18,248 nt of DNA from CAUSKK01 sp963533935 (lineage in GTDB: Bacteria > Pseudomonadota > Gammaproteobacteria > Cardiobacteriales > Cardiobacteriaceae). The notes under the pieces are model-generated. The model was not told the origin of the DNA. It saw only the letters and a list, made by a program, of their open reading frames with translations, and ran no database searches. The position numbers were made by a program, and so were the translations under genes. Of the stretch, positions 6,613 through 13,042 are shown one piece after another; position 1 is the first letter of the stretch, and every line of letters begins with the position of its first letter. The stretch covers positions 1-18,248 of the forward strand of contig CAUSQL010000026.1 of assembly GCA_963533935.1 (NCBI GenBank). The letters run 5' to 3'.

Positions 6613-7737
6613 ATGGCTGACGCGATTCTGGCCCTGGCTGACGGCACCATCTTCCGGGGCACGGCCATCGGCGCCGCCGGCAGCAGCTGCGGCGAACTGG
6701 TCTTTAACACCTCGATGACCGGCTATCAGGAAATTCTCACCGACCCGTCCTACTCGGGGCAAATCGTTACTTTGACGGCGGCCCACGTGGGCAATACGGG
6801 GGTGAACGGCCTGGACGTGGAAACGCCGGCGGGCATTCAGGTGGCCGGCCTGGTGGTGCGCGACTGCCCGCAGCTGTACAGCTCCTGGCGCGGCGAGAAA
6901 TCCCTGCGCCAGTATCTGGAGGAACAGCACATCGTCGCCCTGGCCGACATCGATACCCGCGCCCTAACCCGCCAGCTGCGGATAAACGGCAGCCAGAACG
7001 CCTGCCTCATGGCCGGCGAAATCGACGAGGCGGAAGCCCTGGCCCGGGCGCGGCGGCAGCCGTCCATGAGCGGTCTGGATTTGGCCAGCGGCGCCGGCCG
7101 TAAGCGGCCGGAACAGTGGATTGAAGGCAGCTGGCAGCCGGGCAATAACAATTACAGCATCAACGAGTACGGCGAATATCACGTGGTGGCCTACGACTAC
7201 GGCATTAAGAGCAATATTCTGCGGCTGCTGGTGGCGCACAACTGTAAGGTTACGGTGGTGCCGGCCCACACCTCCTACGAGGAGGCCCTGGCCTACAAGC
7301 CCGACGGCATTTTTCTGTCCAACGGCCCCGGCGACCCGGAACCCATGGCCGCCGCCATCGCCACCATTAAACAATTCATCGCCAGCGGCATACCCCTGTT
7401 CGGCATTTGCCTGGGCCACCAGCTCATCGGCCTGGCCTCGGGGGCGCAGACCATTAAGATGAAGCATGGCCACCACGGCGCTAACCACCCGGTGCAGAAT
7501 CTGGCCACGGGTAAGGTGCTCATCAGTTCGCAGAACCACGGCTTTGCGGTGGACGAAAGCACCCTGGCGGAGAACGTGCGCGCCACCCACCGGTCGCTGT
7601 TCGACGGCACCCTGCAGGGCTTGGAATTCACCGACCGGCCCGTGTTCTCCTTCCAGGGCCACCCGGAGGCTGCGCCGGGGCCCCAGGACGCCGAGGGCTT
7701 TTTCCAGCACTTCATTCAGCTGATGCAGACCGCCTAA
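6613..7737 (+). CDS. carA: Carbamoyl-phosphate synthase small (glutamine amidotransferase) subunit
   Basis: 374 residues, full length for CarA. It hydrolyses glutamine and passes ammonia to CarB for carbamoyl phosphate, the precursor of arginine and pyrimidines, in the cytoplasm. The N-terminal half has the CPSase small-chain hallmarks (LADGTIFRG, GELVFNTSMTGYQEILTDPS, ADIDTRALTRQLR). The C-terminal class I amidotransferase domain carries SNGPGDPE, the nucleophile elbow FGICLGHQ with Cys266, and FQGHPEA with His350 and Glu352, completing the triad. A strong AAGGAG stands 7 bases before the ATG. No carB follows: the next gene is an unrelated permease, so carB must lie elsewhere. No PyrR- or ArgR-type site was recognised. 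Confidence 0.97.
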   Translation: MADAILALADGTIFRGTAIGAAGSSCGELVFNTSMTGYQEILTDPSYSGQIVTLTAAHVGNTGVNGLDVETPAGIQVAGLVVRDCPQLYSSWRGEKSLRQYLEEQHIVALADIDTRALTRQLRINGSQNACLMAGEIDEAEALARARRQPSMSGLDLASGAGRKRPEQWIEGSWQPGNNNYSINEYGEYHVVAYDYGIKSNILRLLVAHNCKVTVVPAHTSYEEALAYKPDGIFLSNGPGDPEPMAAAIATIKQFIASGIPLFGICLGHQLIGLASGAQTIKMKHGHHGANHPVQNLATGKVLISSQNHGFAVDESTLAENVRATHRSLFDGTLQGLEFTDRPVFSFQGHPEAAPGPQDAEGFFQHFIQLMQTA

Positions 7738-7738
7738 T

Positions 7739-7771
7739 TACATACAGTAGAAGCGCTTCTATGTTTGTAAA
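7739..7771. repeat. Single hairpin-repeat unit with a perfect palindromic core
   Basis: A lone forward unit begins two bases after the carA stop codon. Its ends are the family ends (TACATACAG and TGTTTGTAAA), but the core is TAGAAGCGCTTCTA, a perfect 14-bp palindrome, in place of the usual GGGAAGCGCCC. Both arms changed together, which keeps the stem and argues that the folded form matters. It lies between carA and the AEC permease gene on the same strand. Confidence 0.85.
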
Positions 7772-7794
7772 ATCATCAGATTAGCGAAAAAACC

Positions 7795-8739
7795 ATGTTT
7801 GCCGGTTTTCAATTTTCCATTGCGGTAATTCTGCCCATCATCGCCATCATGGCTTTGGGCTGGCGGCTGGCCCAGCGCGGCACCCTGGAGAACAACACGG
7901 TGGCGACCATGAACCACATCGTTTTCCACTACGCCCTGCCCTGCCTGCTGTTCTTCAGCGTCATTAAGAGCAAGGCCAATTTCAGCGACCAGTGGCGGTT
8001 GATTCTCGTGGGCTATATTTCCGTGCTAATCCTCTACTTCTTTGCCACCAGGCTGGCAGTGCGCCACTTCGCGCCGGCGGACCGGGGCGTTTTCGTCCAG
8101 GGCGTCTATCGCTCGAATACGGCGGTGGTCGGCCTGGCCCTAGTGAAGGCGGTTTACGGCAGCGGGGATATTTTCGCCATCGCCGCCATACTCACCGGCG
8201 CCCTCTCCCTACTATTAAATGGGCTGGCGGTGGTGGTTTTAACGGAGCACACCGGCCAGGGCGGCCTGAACCGGCAGCTGCTGTTTAAGCTCTTCCACAA
8301 TCCGCTAATCATTGCCATGGTGCTGGCCATGGCCTTTCACAGCACGGGCCTGGCCATGCCGCGGCTGTTCATTAATTTTGGCGACTACATGAGTAATTTG
8401 ACCCTGCCGCTGGCCCTACTCTGCGCCGGCGCCACCTTTGATTGGCGGGAAATCAGCGGCGCCGGCACCGTCGCCGTCTGGGCCACCCTGGGCCGGGTGC
8501 TGGTGGCACCGCTGGTATTCGTGCTGGTGGGAATGGCCCTGGGCTTCCGCGGCACCCACCTGGGCATACTGGTGCTGCTGGCGGGGGCGCCGGCGGCCAC
8601 GGCCAGCTATATCATGGCCAAGGCCATGCCCGGCAATAATGCGGTGGCGGCGGCCAATATCATTGGCCTGAGCAATGTGGCGTCGCTGCTGGTGATGGGT
8701 TTAACCATCACCTTCTTTAAACTGTGGGGTTGGGCCTAG
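7795..8739 (+). CDS. AEC-family permease (auxin efflux carrier/MdcF-like)
   Basis: A 314-residue inner-membrane protein with ten hydrophobic segments in two sets of five, the AEC-family layout. It opens FSIAVILPIIAIMALGWRLAQRG and carries the conserved half-unit turn VFHYALPCLLFFSV (about residues 42-55). The mid-protein VYRSNTAVVGLALVKAVYG, with Asn in the broken helix, and the second repeat's LPLALLCAGATF and LAGAPAATASYIMAKA are also typical. Members move organic acids, amino acids or peptides by proton coupling; the substrate here is not predictable. The start has only a weak ribosome site (GCGAAAAAACC). A repeat unit separates it from carA. Confidence 0.87.
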   Translation: MFAGFQFSIAVILPIIAIMALGWRLAQRGTLENNTVATMNHIVFHYALPCLLFFSVIKSKANFSDQWRLILVGYISVLILYFFATRLAVRHFAPADRGVFVQGVYRSNTAVVGLALVKAVYGSGDIFAIAAILTGALSLLLNGLAVVVLTEHTGQGGLNRQLLFKLFHNPLIIAMVLAMAFHSTGLAMPRLFINFGDYMSNLTLPLALLCAGATFDWREISGAGTVAVWATLGRVLVAPLVFVLVGMALGFRGTHLGILVLLAGAPAATASYIMAKAMPGNNAVAAANIIGLSNVASLLVMGLTITFFKLWGWA

Positions 8740-8775
8740 CCCGCTCTAAAATTTTTTTTAACACGAGGAATTGAC

Positions 8776-9873
8776 ATGAAAAAGAGCCTTTTCGCCCTAT
8801 TGCTAGCCAGCGCTGGCCTGTTCGCCGCCGACGATGAAATCACCATCGCCCTGGCCGGCCCGGTAACCGGCGCCGTAACCCAATATGGCACCATGCAAAA
8901 AATTGGCGCCGTGCAGGCTATTGAGGACTTGAACGCCAAGGGCGGCATGAACGGCAAGAAGATTAACTACAAAATCTACGACGACGGCTGCGAGGGTAAG
9001 CAGGCGGTAACGGTGGCCAACCAAATCGTTAATGACGGGGTGAAATTCGTCATCGGCCACCTGTGCTCCGGCGGCACCCTGGCGGCGGCGCCCATTTACA
9101 ACGAGGAGGGCATCGTCATGATTACCGCCGCGTCCACGTCGCCGGAACTGTCGCAGAAGGGCTACGAGACCATTTTCCGCACCATCGGCACGGATTTGCA
9201 GAGCGCCCCGGCCTCCGCCGACTACATCGCCAAGGTGAAGCCGAAGAAAATCGCCCTAATCCACGACAAACAGGCCTACGGCCAGGGGCTGGTGGAAGAG
9301 CTACAGAAATTACTGAAGGAAAAGGGCGTAGAAGTGGCCATTTTGGAAGGGGTAACCGCCGGCCAGACGGATTTTTCCGCTTTAATCACCAAATTGAAAA
9401 GTGCCGGCGTGGATTTCGTCTACTGGGGCGGCTATTACCCGGAATTGGGCCTAATCATTCGCCAGGGCGCCGAGCAGGGCTTTAAGCCCACCTACATGGG
9501 CGCCGACGGCATCGACAATCCGGACATCTTCACCATCGCCGGCAAGGAGGCGGACGGGCTGCTGGCCACGGTGCCGCGCAACTTCTCCAGCCTGCCGGAG
9601 AACAAGAGCATTCTCGACGCCATGAGCAAGAAGAAGGAGGACGGCACCGGTCCCTTCGTCATGCCCGCCTACGCGGCCACCAAGGTGGTCATCGACGCGG
9701 CCAACCTGGCCAAGAGCAACGAGCCGGCGGACGTAGCCAAGGCCATCAAGGGCAACAGCTTCGATACGCCCATCGGCAAGATTTCCTTCCAGGAGAACGG
9801 CGACCTGAAGGACTTCCAGTCCGTGGTTTACGAGCTGAAGTCGGACGGTTCGCGCACGCTGAAGTCTGAATAG
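8776..9873 (+). CDS. Branched-chain amino-acid-type ABC substrate-binding protein (LivK/LivJ family)
   Basis: A 365-residue periplasmic binding protein. The signal peptide MKKSLFALLLASAGLFA is followed by ADDEITIALAGPVTGAVTQYG, the standard LivJ/LivK opening (I.IA...P.TG....G). Cys72 and Cys97 (DDGCEGK and GHLCSGGT) sit where LivJ/LivK make their disulfide. ITAASTSPEL is the ligand-binding loop, and FVYWGGYYPELG and PTYMGADGI follow the family pattern. GAGGA lies 7 bases before the ATG. The permease and ATPase genes (livHMGF) are not adjacent, so it is an orphan receptor here. The AEC permease just upstream on the same strand is unrelated mechanistically. Ligand could be leucine, isoleucine, valine or another amide or amino acid. 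Confidence 0.93.
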   Translation: MKKSLFALLLASAGLFAADDEITIALAGPVTGAVTQYGTMQKIGAVQAIEDLNAKGGMNGKKINYKIYDDGCEGKQAVTVANQIVNDGVKFVIGHLCSGGTLAAAPIYNEEGIVMITAASTSPELSQKGYETIFRTIGTDLQSAPASADYIAKVKPKKIALIHDKQAYGQGLVEELQKLLKEKGVEVAILEGVTAGQTDFSALITKLKSAGVDFVYWGGYYPELGLIIRQGAEQGFKPTYMGADGIDNPDIFTIAGKEADGLLATVPRNFSSLPENKSILDAMSKKKEDGTGPFVMPAYAATKVVIDAANLAKSNEPADVAKAIKGNSFDTPIGKISFQENGDLKDFQSVVYELKSDGSRTLKSE

Positions 9874-9879
9874 GCTTTT

Positions 9880-9952
9880 AAACATACACCTTAAGCGCCC
9901 CTCTGTCTGTAAATGTGCTTTTACAGACAGAGGGGCGCTTTATATGTATGTA
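9880..9952. repeat. Hairpin-repeat pair with 21-bp perfect arms after the LivK-type gene
   Basis: Forward unit 9880-9913 and reverse unit 9920-9952. The inner arms, 9893-9913 and 9920-9940 (AAGCGCCCCTCTG...TGTAAA and its complement), match over 21 bases around a 6-base loop, followed by TTTATATG. It begins 7 bases after the stop of the binding-protein gene. This could serve as a strong rho-independent-like terminator or a 3' exonuclease block. Confidence 0.9.
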
Positions 9953-9966
9953 TTTGTGGCGTTAAT

Positions 9967-9997
9967 TACATACAGGGTAAGCGCCCGTTCGTTTGTA
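9967..9997. repeat. Single forward hairpin-repeat unit
   Basis: TACATACAGGGTAAGCGCCC followed by GTTCGTTTGTA. It is a forward family member facing away from the preceding pair. It has no adjacent standard reverse partner; an 85-base stretch separates it from the long variant at 10083. Confidence 0.85.
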
Positions 9998-10010
9998 TAT
10001 TTACCTTTTA

Positions 10011-10076
10011 TGGATAACACGCGGCTGGCCATCAGCGCCACGGTGCTGCGGGCGGAGCTGAGGCAGCGGGATTAAT
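10011..10076 (+). pseudogene. Short remnant ORF between repeats, possibly a PriB-like fragment
   Basis: ATG to TAA, encoding about 21 residues: MDNTRLAISATVLRAELRQR. It loosely resembles the N-terminus of primosomal protein PriB (M.NRLVLSGTV.RAPLRK), which is a full protein of about 100 residues. It is trapped between a standard repeat unit and a long variant, as if most of a gene had been deleted between repeats. The similarity is short and was judged by eye, so it may be chance. Confidence 0.2.
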
Positions 10077-10082
10077 CGCCTA

Positions 10083-10144
10083 TTTACAAACATACGGGCG
10101 GTTCTTCGCTGACGCTCAGGCCTGCGGCTTCCCCTGTTTGTAAA
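10083..10144. repeat. Long variant of the hairpin repeat, with inserted central segment
   Basis: The ends are family ends: TTTACAAACATACGGGCG on the left and CTTCCCCTGTTTGTAAA on the right. Between them is an insert of about 27 bases containing TTCGCT and GACGCTCAGGCCTGCGG. Relative to a reverse standard unit, the insert sits exactly between GGGCG and CTTCCCC, and both outer ends are now TTTACAAACA/TGTTTGTAAA, so the element has clean terminal inverted repeats. Confidence 0.8.
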
Positions 10145-10217
10145 TGTTCGTCTCTTGGAATATTTACGGCCAATGAGCCAACTTGGCGGAAAAATTGCAT
10201 TGTGATATATTCTGCCG

Positions 10218-10233
10218 AATATTTTAAAATATT
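10218..10233. promoter_or_regulatory. 16-bp perfect AT palindrome upstream of the barrel gene
   Basis: AATATTTT-AAAATATT is a perfect palindrome 133 bases before the barrel gene, within an AT-rich leader (10146-10365) that holds no convincing gene. It could bind a dimeric regulator or nucleoid protein, or simply reflect AT-rich composition. Confidence 0.3.
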
Positions 10234-10271
10234 GATCTTCAGAACGTCTTTTTTGTGTTTTTTCTTGTAAA

Positions 10272-10299
10272 TTCAACAAATTAACTAAATAGATATAAT
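10272..10299 (+). promoter_or_regulatory. Candidate promoter of the secretion-like cluster
   Basis: A perfect -10 TATAAT at 10294-10299 is preceded by TTCAAC at 10272-10277 (16-base spacer). It would give a leader of roughly 60 bases before the barrel gene. The -35 match is partial. Confidence 0.45.
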
Positions 10300-10365
10300 T
10301 TTTCTTGCTAAAAATCCACTTAGCGTTTAAATTGATTTTCCATGTTAATTTCCTGGCGTTGAAGA

Positions 10366-11226
10366 ATGAAAAAGCTACTTCTCACCACATTAATCATGGC
10401 CCTACCGGCGCGGGCGGAATTGCCCCTAAGCCTGGAAGGTCTTAATCCTGAGCAGAACAAGTTCAAGCTGTCCGTGGGTCTGTCCTATTACAATCAAAAC
10501 CGGAATAGCTATTCCCAAGGCCGTTCCCAATATCTTCTGACGCCGCAAAATCAAAGCATCGAAATTCCCGGCCGCCTGCAAAACGGCCGCAACAACAGCG
10601 ACATCTTTTCCACCAACGTGGGCCTGAACTACGGCCTCAACGACGACACGGAGCTTTACGGTTCCGTCGGCGGCTACTGGCGCAGCAACCGCTATTCCTT
10701 GGACGGCCAGCGTTCCAGCTCCAGCAAGGGCGAATTTTCCAACGTCAGCCTGGGCGTGAATCAGGTGCTGCTGCGCGACGGCTACAACCCGCTGCTGGTG
10801 GGCACCGTCGAAACCAACCTTTATGAAAAAGTTCAGGGCAAGGGCCGCAGCGGCCGCAGCTGGTACTTCGGCGCCAACACTTACAAGGCCATCGACCCGG
10901 TGGTATTCAGCTTCGGCGGCGGCTACCGCGCCAACTTCGGCACCACCGAAGGCGTGAAAACCGGCAACTATTTCCAGCTGAACGGCGGCGTTTCCTTCGC
11001 CGCCAACGACCGGGTAAGCCTGAGCAGCCACCTGCGCTGGCTGGGCCGGGAGCCGGACAAATTCCGCGGTGAAAAGCTGGGTAACTTTGAAACCAGCACC
11101 TCCGCCGACATCGGCGTGGGCTACAGCTTCAGCCGCGACACTTCCATTAATGCGGACGTGCGCTGGAACTTGAGTGGCCGCGACGACGGCGCCAACGTGA
11201 ATTTCACCTGGCAGCACCGCTTTTAG
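10366..11226 (+). CDS. Outer-membrane beta-barrel protein (Phenol_MetA_deg/FapF-like transporter)
   Basis: A 286-residue outer-membrane protein. The signal peptide MKKLLLTTLIMALPARA (cleavage after residue 17) is followed by ELPLSLEGLNPEQNKFKLSV. From there the chain alternates amphipathic strands and polar turns to the end (LSVGLSYYNQN, STNVGLNYGLNDDTELYGSV, FSFGGGYRANFGT, SADIGVGYSFSRDTSINADV), closing NFTWQHRF, the terminal Phe recognised by the BAM complex. About 12 strands can be drawn by eye. The pattern fits the barrel family that includes FapF, the pore for Fap amyloid; the long N-terminal coiled coil of FapF is absent. A C39-like peptidase gene lies three genes downstream, as in Fap loci. 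It likely exports a small protein, which is inference. Confidence 0.75.
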   Translation: MKKLLLTTLIMALPARAELPLSLEGLNPEQNKFKLSVGLSYYNQNRNSYSQGRSQYLLTPQNQSIEIPGRLQNGRNNSDIFSTNVGLNYGLNDDTELYGSVGGYWRSNRYSLDGQRSSSSKGEFSNVSLGVNQVLLRDGYNPLLVGTVETNLYEKVQGKGRSGRSWYFGANTYKAIDPVVFSFGGGYRANFGTTEGVKTGNYFQLNGGVSFAANDRVSLSSHLRWLGREPDKFRGEKLGNFETSTSADIGVGYSFSRDTSINADVRWNLSGRDDGANVNFTWQHRF

Positions 11227-11326
11227 GAATTAGATTTAATGGATTTATTTAAGACTTTATTAATGAATTCAGGAATTGGCTAATTAAACGGCCAATATTC
11301 GCGGAGGGAGCCAAAGCCGATGATTT

Positions 11327-11385
11327 TAAGCCCCATCAGACTTTGGCGTTGTCTTGGTCAGACACCCTCTATTTTAATGGGCTTA
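11327..11385 (+). promoter_or_regulatory. Nested hairpin in the leader of the small exported protein
   Basis: TAAGCCCCAT (11327) can pair with ATGGGCTTA (11377), and inside the loop TGTCT-TGGTC-AGACA (11350-11364) forms a perfect 5-bp stem. The structure lies between a strong GGAGGGAG ribosome site (about 11303) and the ATG at 11407, so it could affect which of the two in-frame starts is used. Confidence 0.35.
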
Positions 11386-11406
11386 ATTCAAATGAGGAAT
11401 ACTCAA

Positions 11407-11859
11407 ATGAAAAAATTAGTATTAATTTTATCCGCCAGCTTCAGCAGCATCTCTGCATTTGCCAATGAAGATTTCGCTAGCAATGAAATTGCAAACGATG
11501 AAATCGTTGCGCAAACTTTTGCTTCTGATGCCACTGGGGAAATTGCGGCTCTTTCTAATGAAGAAATGCAAAATACGAAGGGGGCTATGTCAACTTTAGC
11601 TGTTGTTAGTACTGGATTGGGCGTAGCCAATGGAGTTCTTCATTATTACTACAGCTATCCATCGAAACATAATGGTCAAAAACCAGCAGTAGCTCATTCA
11701 ATCGCGCATGCGATAAATACGACTGCAACTGTATATGCTGGTGGCAGCCTAGCTCGTGTAGGCGCTGAGGCTGCAGGCACTATATTAGGTACAACCGCAC
11801 ATGCAGTTTGGGGAGACGCAATCGATCATGTTGCGACTCCAGAAGACTTTAAGCGTTAA
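11407..11859 (+). CDS. Small Sec-exported protein with a bacteriocin-like LSxEEM....GA leader
   Basis: 150 residues. A Sec signal peptide (MKKLVLILSASFSSISAFA) is followed by an acidic propeptide-like region (residues 20-48) and then LSNEEMQNTKGA (49-60), which fits the double-glycine leader pattern LS..E[ML]....G[GA] cut by C39 peptidases. The remaining 90 residues are Gly/Ala-rich and hydrophobic with Tyr and His clusters (TGLGVANGVLHYYYSYPS, GGSLARVGAEAAGTILGTT), like a colicin-V-type microcin or an amyloid-like subunit. The start at 11407 has GAGGA 9 bases upstream. An in-frame ATG at 11320 with a stronger GGAGGGAG would add 29 residues. GC content is lower than in the barrel gene. Function is inferred from the motif and from neighbours. 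Confidence 0.75.
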   Translation: MKKLVLILSASFSSISAFANEDFASNEIANDEIVAQTFASDATGEIAALSNEEMQNTKGAMSTLAVVSTGLGVANGVLHYYYSYPSKHNGQKPAVAHSIAHAINTTATVYAGGSLARVGAEAAGTILGTTAHAVWGDAIDHVATPEDFKR

Positions 11860-11876
11860 TAAGCTGCTGAAGTTTG

Positions 11877-11907
11877 GTGCCAAGTAAAATTACTTGGCAC
11901 TTTATTT
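11877..11907 (+). terminator. Rho-independent terminator after the small exported protein gene
   Basis: GTGCCAAGTA-AAAT-TACTTGGCAC is a perfect 10-bp stem with a 4-base loop, followed by TTTATTT, starting 17 bases after the stop. It should end or attenuate transcription, setting higher dosage of the exported protein than of the two genes that follow. Confidence 0.85.
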
Positions 11908-11924
11908 AACCTCTTTATTCAGTT

Positions 11925-12281
11925 ATGTTGGATATAATAAGTAAATTAGGTATAGAATATATATTAGTAATTTATATATTGGCAGAGAAAAACTGCTTAG
12001 TTAGATTCTATATGTGGTTATTTTTCTCAACATTTCGATTATTAATCGGACTTATATTTATTATTATTGATAAGAATGTGTCATTAGATATATTTTTTAT
12101 AATAATAATGTATATATTATGGCTAATAATAACTGTATTAATCTCTAGTAGTACATTAAAAGATATAAAAACACCAAATAATCTAAATAATCATAAAAGC
12201 AAAAGGAGATATGTAATAGAAATTACTACTTTGACCTTATTGTTAGTATTAAAATTATATGCCCAATACACAGAGTTATAG
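11925..12281 (+). CDS. Very AT-rich small membrane protein of unknown function (possible immunity protein)
   Basis: 118 residues, largely hydrophobic, with about four membrane segments (LGIEYILVIYILAE, FYMWLFFSTFRLLIGLIFIII, IFFIIIMYILWLIITVLI, ITTLTLLLVLKLYA). A basic polar stretch, KTPNNLNNHKSKRR, lies before the last segment. The DNA is extremely AT-rich compared with the rest of the window, pointing to recent acquisition or relaxed selection. No good Shine-Dalgarno precedes the ATG. It lies between the exported-protein gene and the peptidase gene. Small multi-span proteins at such places in bacteriocin loci often give immunity, so that is one candidate role; no family was recognised. Confidence 0.6.
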   Translation: MLDIISKLGIEYILVIYILAEKNCLVRFYMWLFFSTFRLLIGLIFIIIDKNVSLDIFFIIIMYILWLIITVLISSSTLKDIKTPNNLNNHKSKRRYVIEITTLTLLLVLKLYAQYTEL

Positions 12282-12305
12282 TCATCTAAAAATAATTGCT
12301 AGTTA

Positions 12306-13040
12306 ATGAAGAATTTAATTTCCGCTTTTCTATTAATTTTCCTTTCTCTTTCTGCTCTAGCCCAACGGCATTTTTCCGAAGAAATATCCTCCTTTAAACC
12401 CCAAGTAAAAAGCTGGAAGGCCCTCCGCGACGAGGGCATCACCAAACAGGATTTGGATTATTCCTGCGGGGCGGCGTCTTTGGCCACGCTGTTGAATCGC
12501 CAATTCAATCAAACTGTCAGCGAAGGACAGATCCTTCAGCTGTTCATCGATAATGACGGCGGCAAAGACAAGGGAAAATACAAAGAAAAGGAAGAAAAAG
12601 AGGACAAGTACCTGAATCGGGAGGAGCGGGAAAAGCAGCGGGAAGAGCTGATGGCCTCCTTCGCCGACATGCAGGCGGCGCTGCCAAAGCTGGGCTTTCG
12701 TGGCCAGGGCTATGCGCTGTCCTTTGAGCAGCTGCAAAAGCTGACGGCGCCGGTCATCGTCTATCTGCGCTACCGCACCAATGACCATTTTTCCGTCCTC
12801 TACGGCATCAACGACCGCACCGTGCTGCTGGCCGACCCGTCCCTGGGCTATCTGTCCTTAAGTAAGGAGCAATTTCTGGAGGCCTGGAATACCCGCGACG
12901 GCCAGCTGGCTGGGAAAATCCTCGCGGTCATTCCCGCCAAAGGCTCTGGCGCTAGAGCCAGCGGCGATTTCTTCCGCAAGCACCCGCAGCGGCAGACGGA
13001 CAACAGCTTCATCTTCGAGCAACTGCCCCGCCGCCATTAA
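12306..13040 (+). CDS. Periplasmic C39-like cysteine peptidase (FapD-like)
   Basis: 244 residues. A signal peptide (MKNLISAFLLIFLSLSALA) directs it to the periplasm. QDLDYSCGAASLATLLN (48-64) carries the oxyanion Gln48 and nucleophile Cys54 six residues apart, as in C39 peptidases. HFSVLYGI supplies His161 and LADPSLGY supplies Asp177. Unlike classical C39 domains it is not fused to an ABC exporter. A highly charged insert of about 30 residues (87-116, Lys/Glu/Arg) interrupts the fold between the Cys and His parts. FapD of the Fap amyloid system is a stand-alone periplasmic C39-like protein of this kind. The likely substrate is the GA-motif protein two genes upstream. The C-terminal 35 residues are polar and basic. 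Confidence 0.85.
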   Translation: MKNLISAFLLIFLSLSALAQRHFSEEISSFKPQVKSWKALRDEGITKQDLDYSCGAASLATLLNRQFNQTVSEGQILQLFIDNDGGKDKGKYKEKEEKEDKYLNREEREKQREELMASFADMQAALPKLGFRGQGYALSFEQLQKLTAPVIVYLRYRTNDHFSVLYGINDRTVLLADPSLGYLSLSKEQFLEAWNTRDGQLAGKILAVIPAKGSGARASGDFFRKHPQRQTDNSFIFEQLPRRH

Positions 13041-13042
13041 CA

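Noticed and set aside
6964..7710. 248-residue minus-strand ORF
   Set aside because: Lies wholly within carA, whose catalytic triad is intact; a typical antisense shadow in GC-rich DNA.
8741..8775. T-run (ATTTTTTTTAA) between the AEC permease and LivK-type genes as a terminator
   Set aside because: No stable GC-rich stem precedes the T-run, so a terminator cannot be supported.
10001..10279. 92-residue ORF on the minus strand
   Set aside because: It spans repeat DNA and the AT-rich leader of the barrel gene, is very basic with no domain pattern, and crosses a regulatory-looking region; most likely chance.
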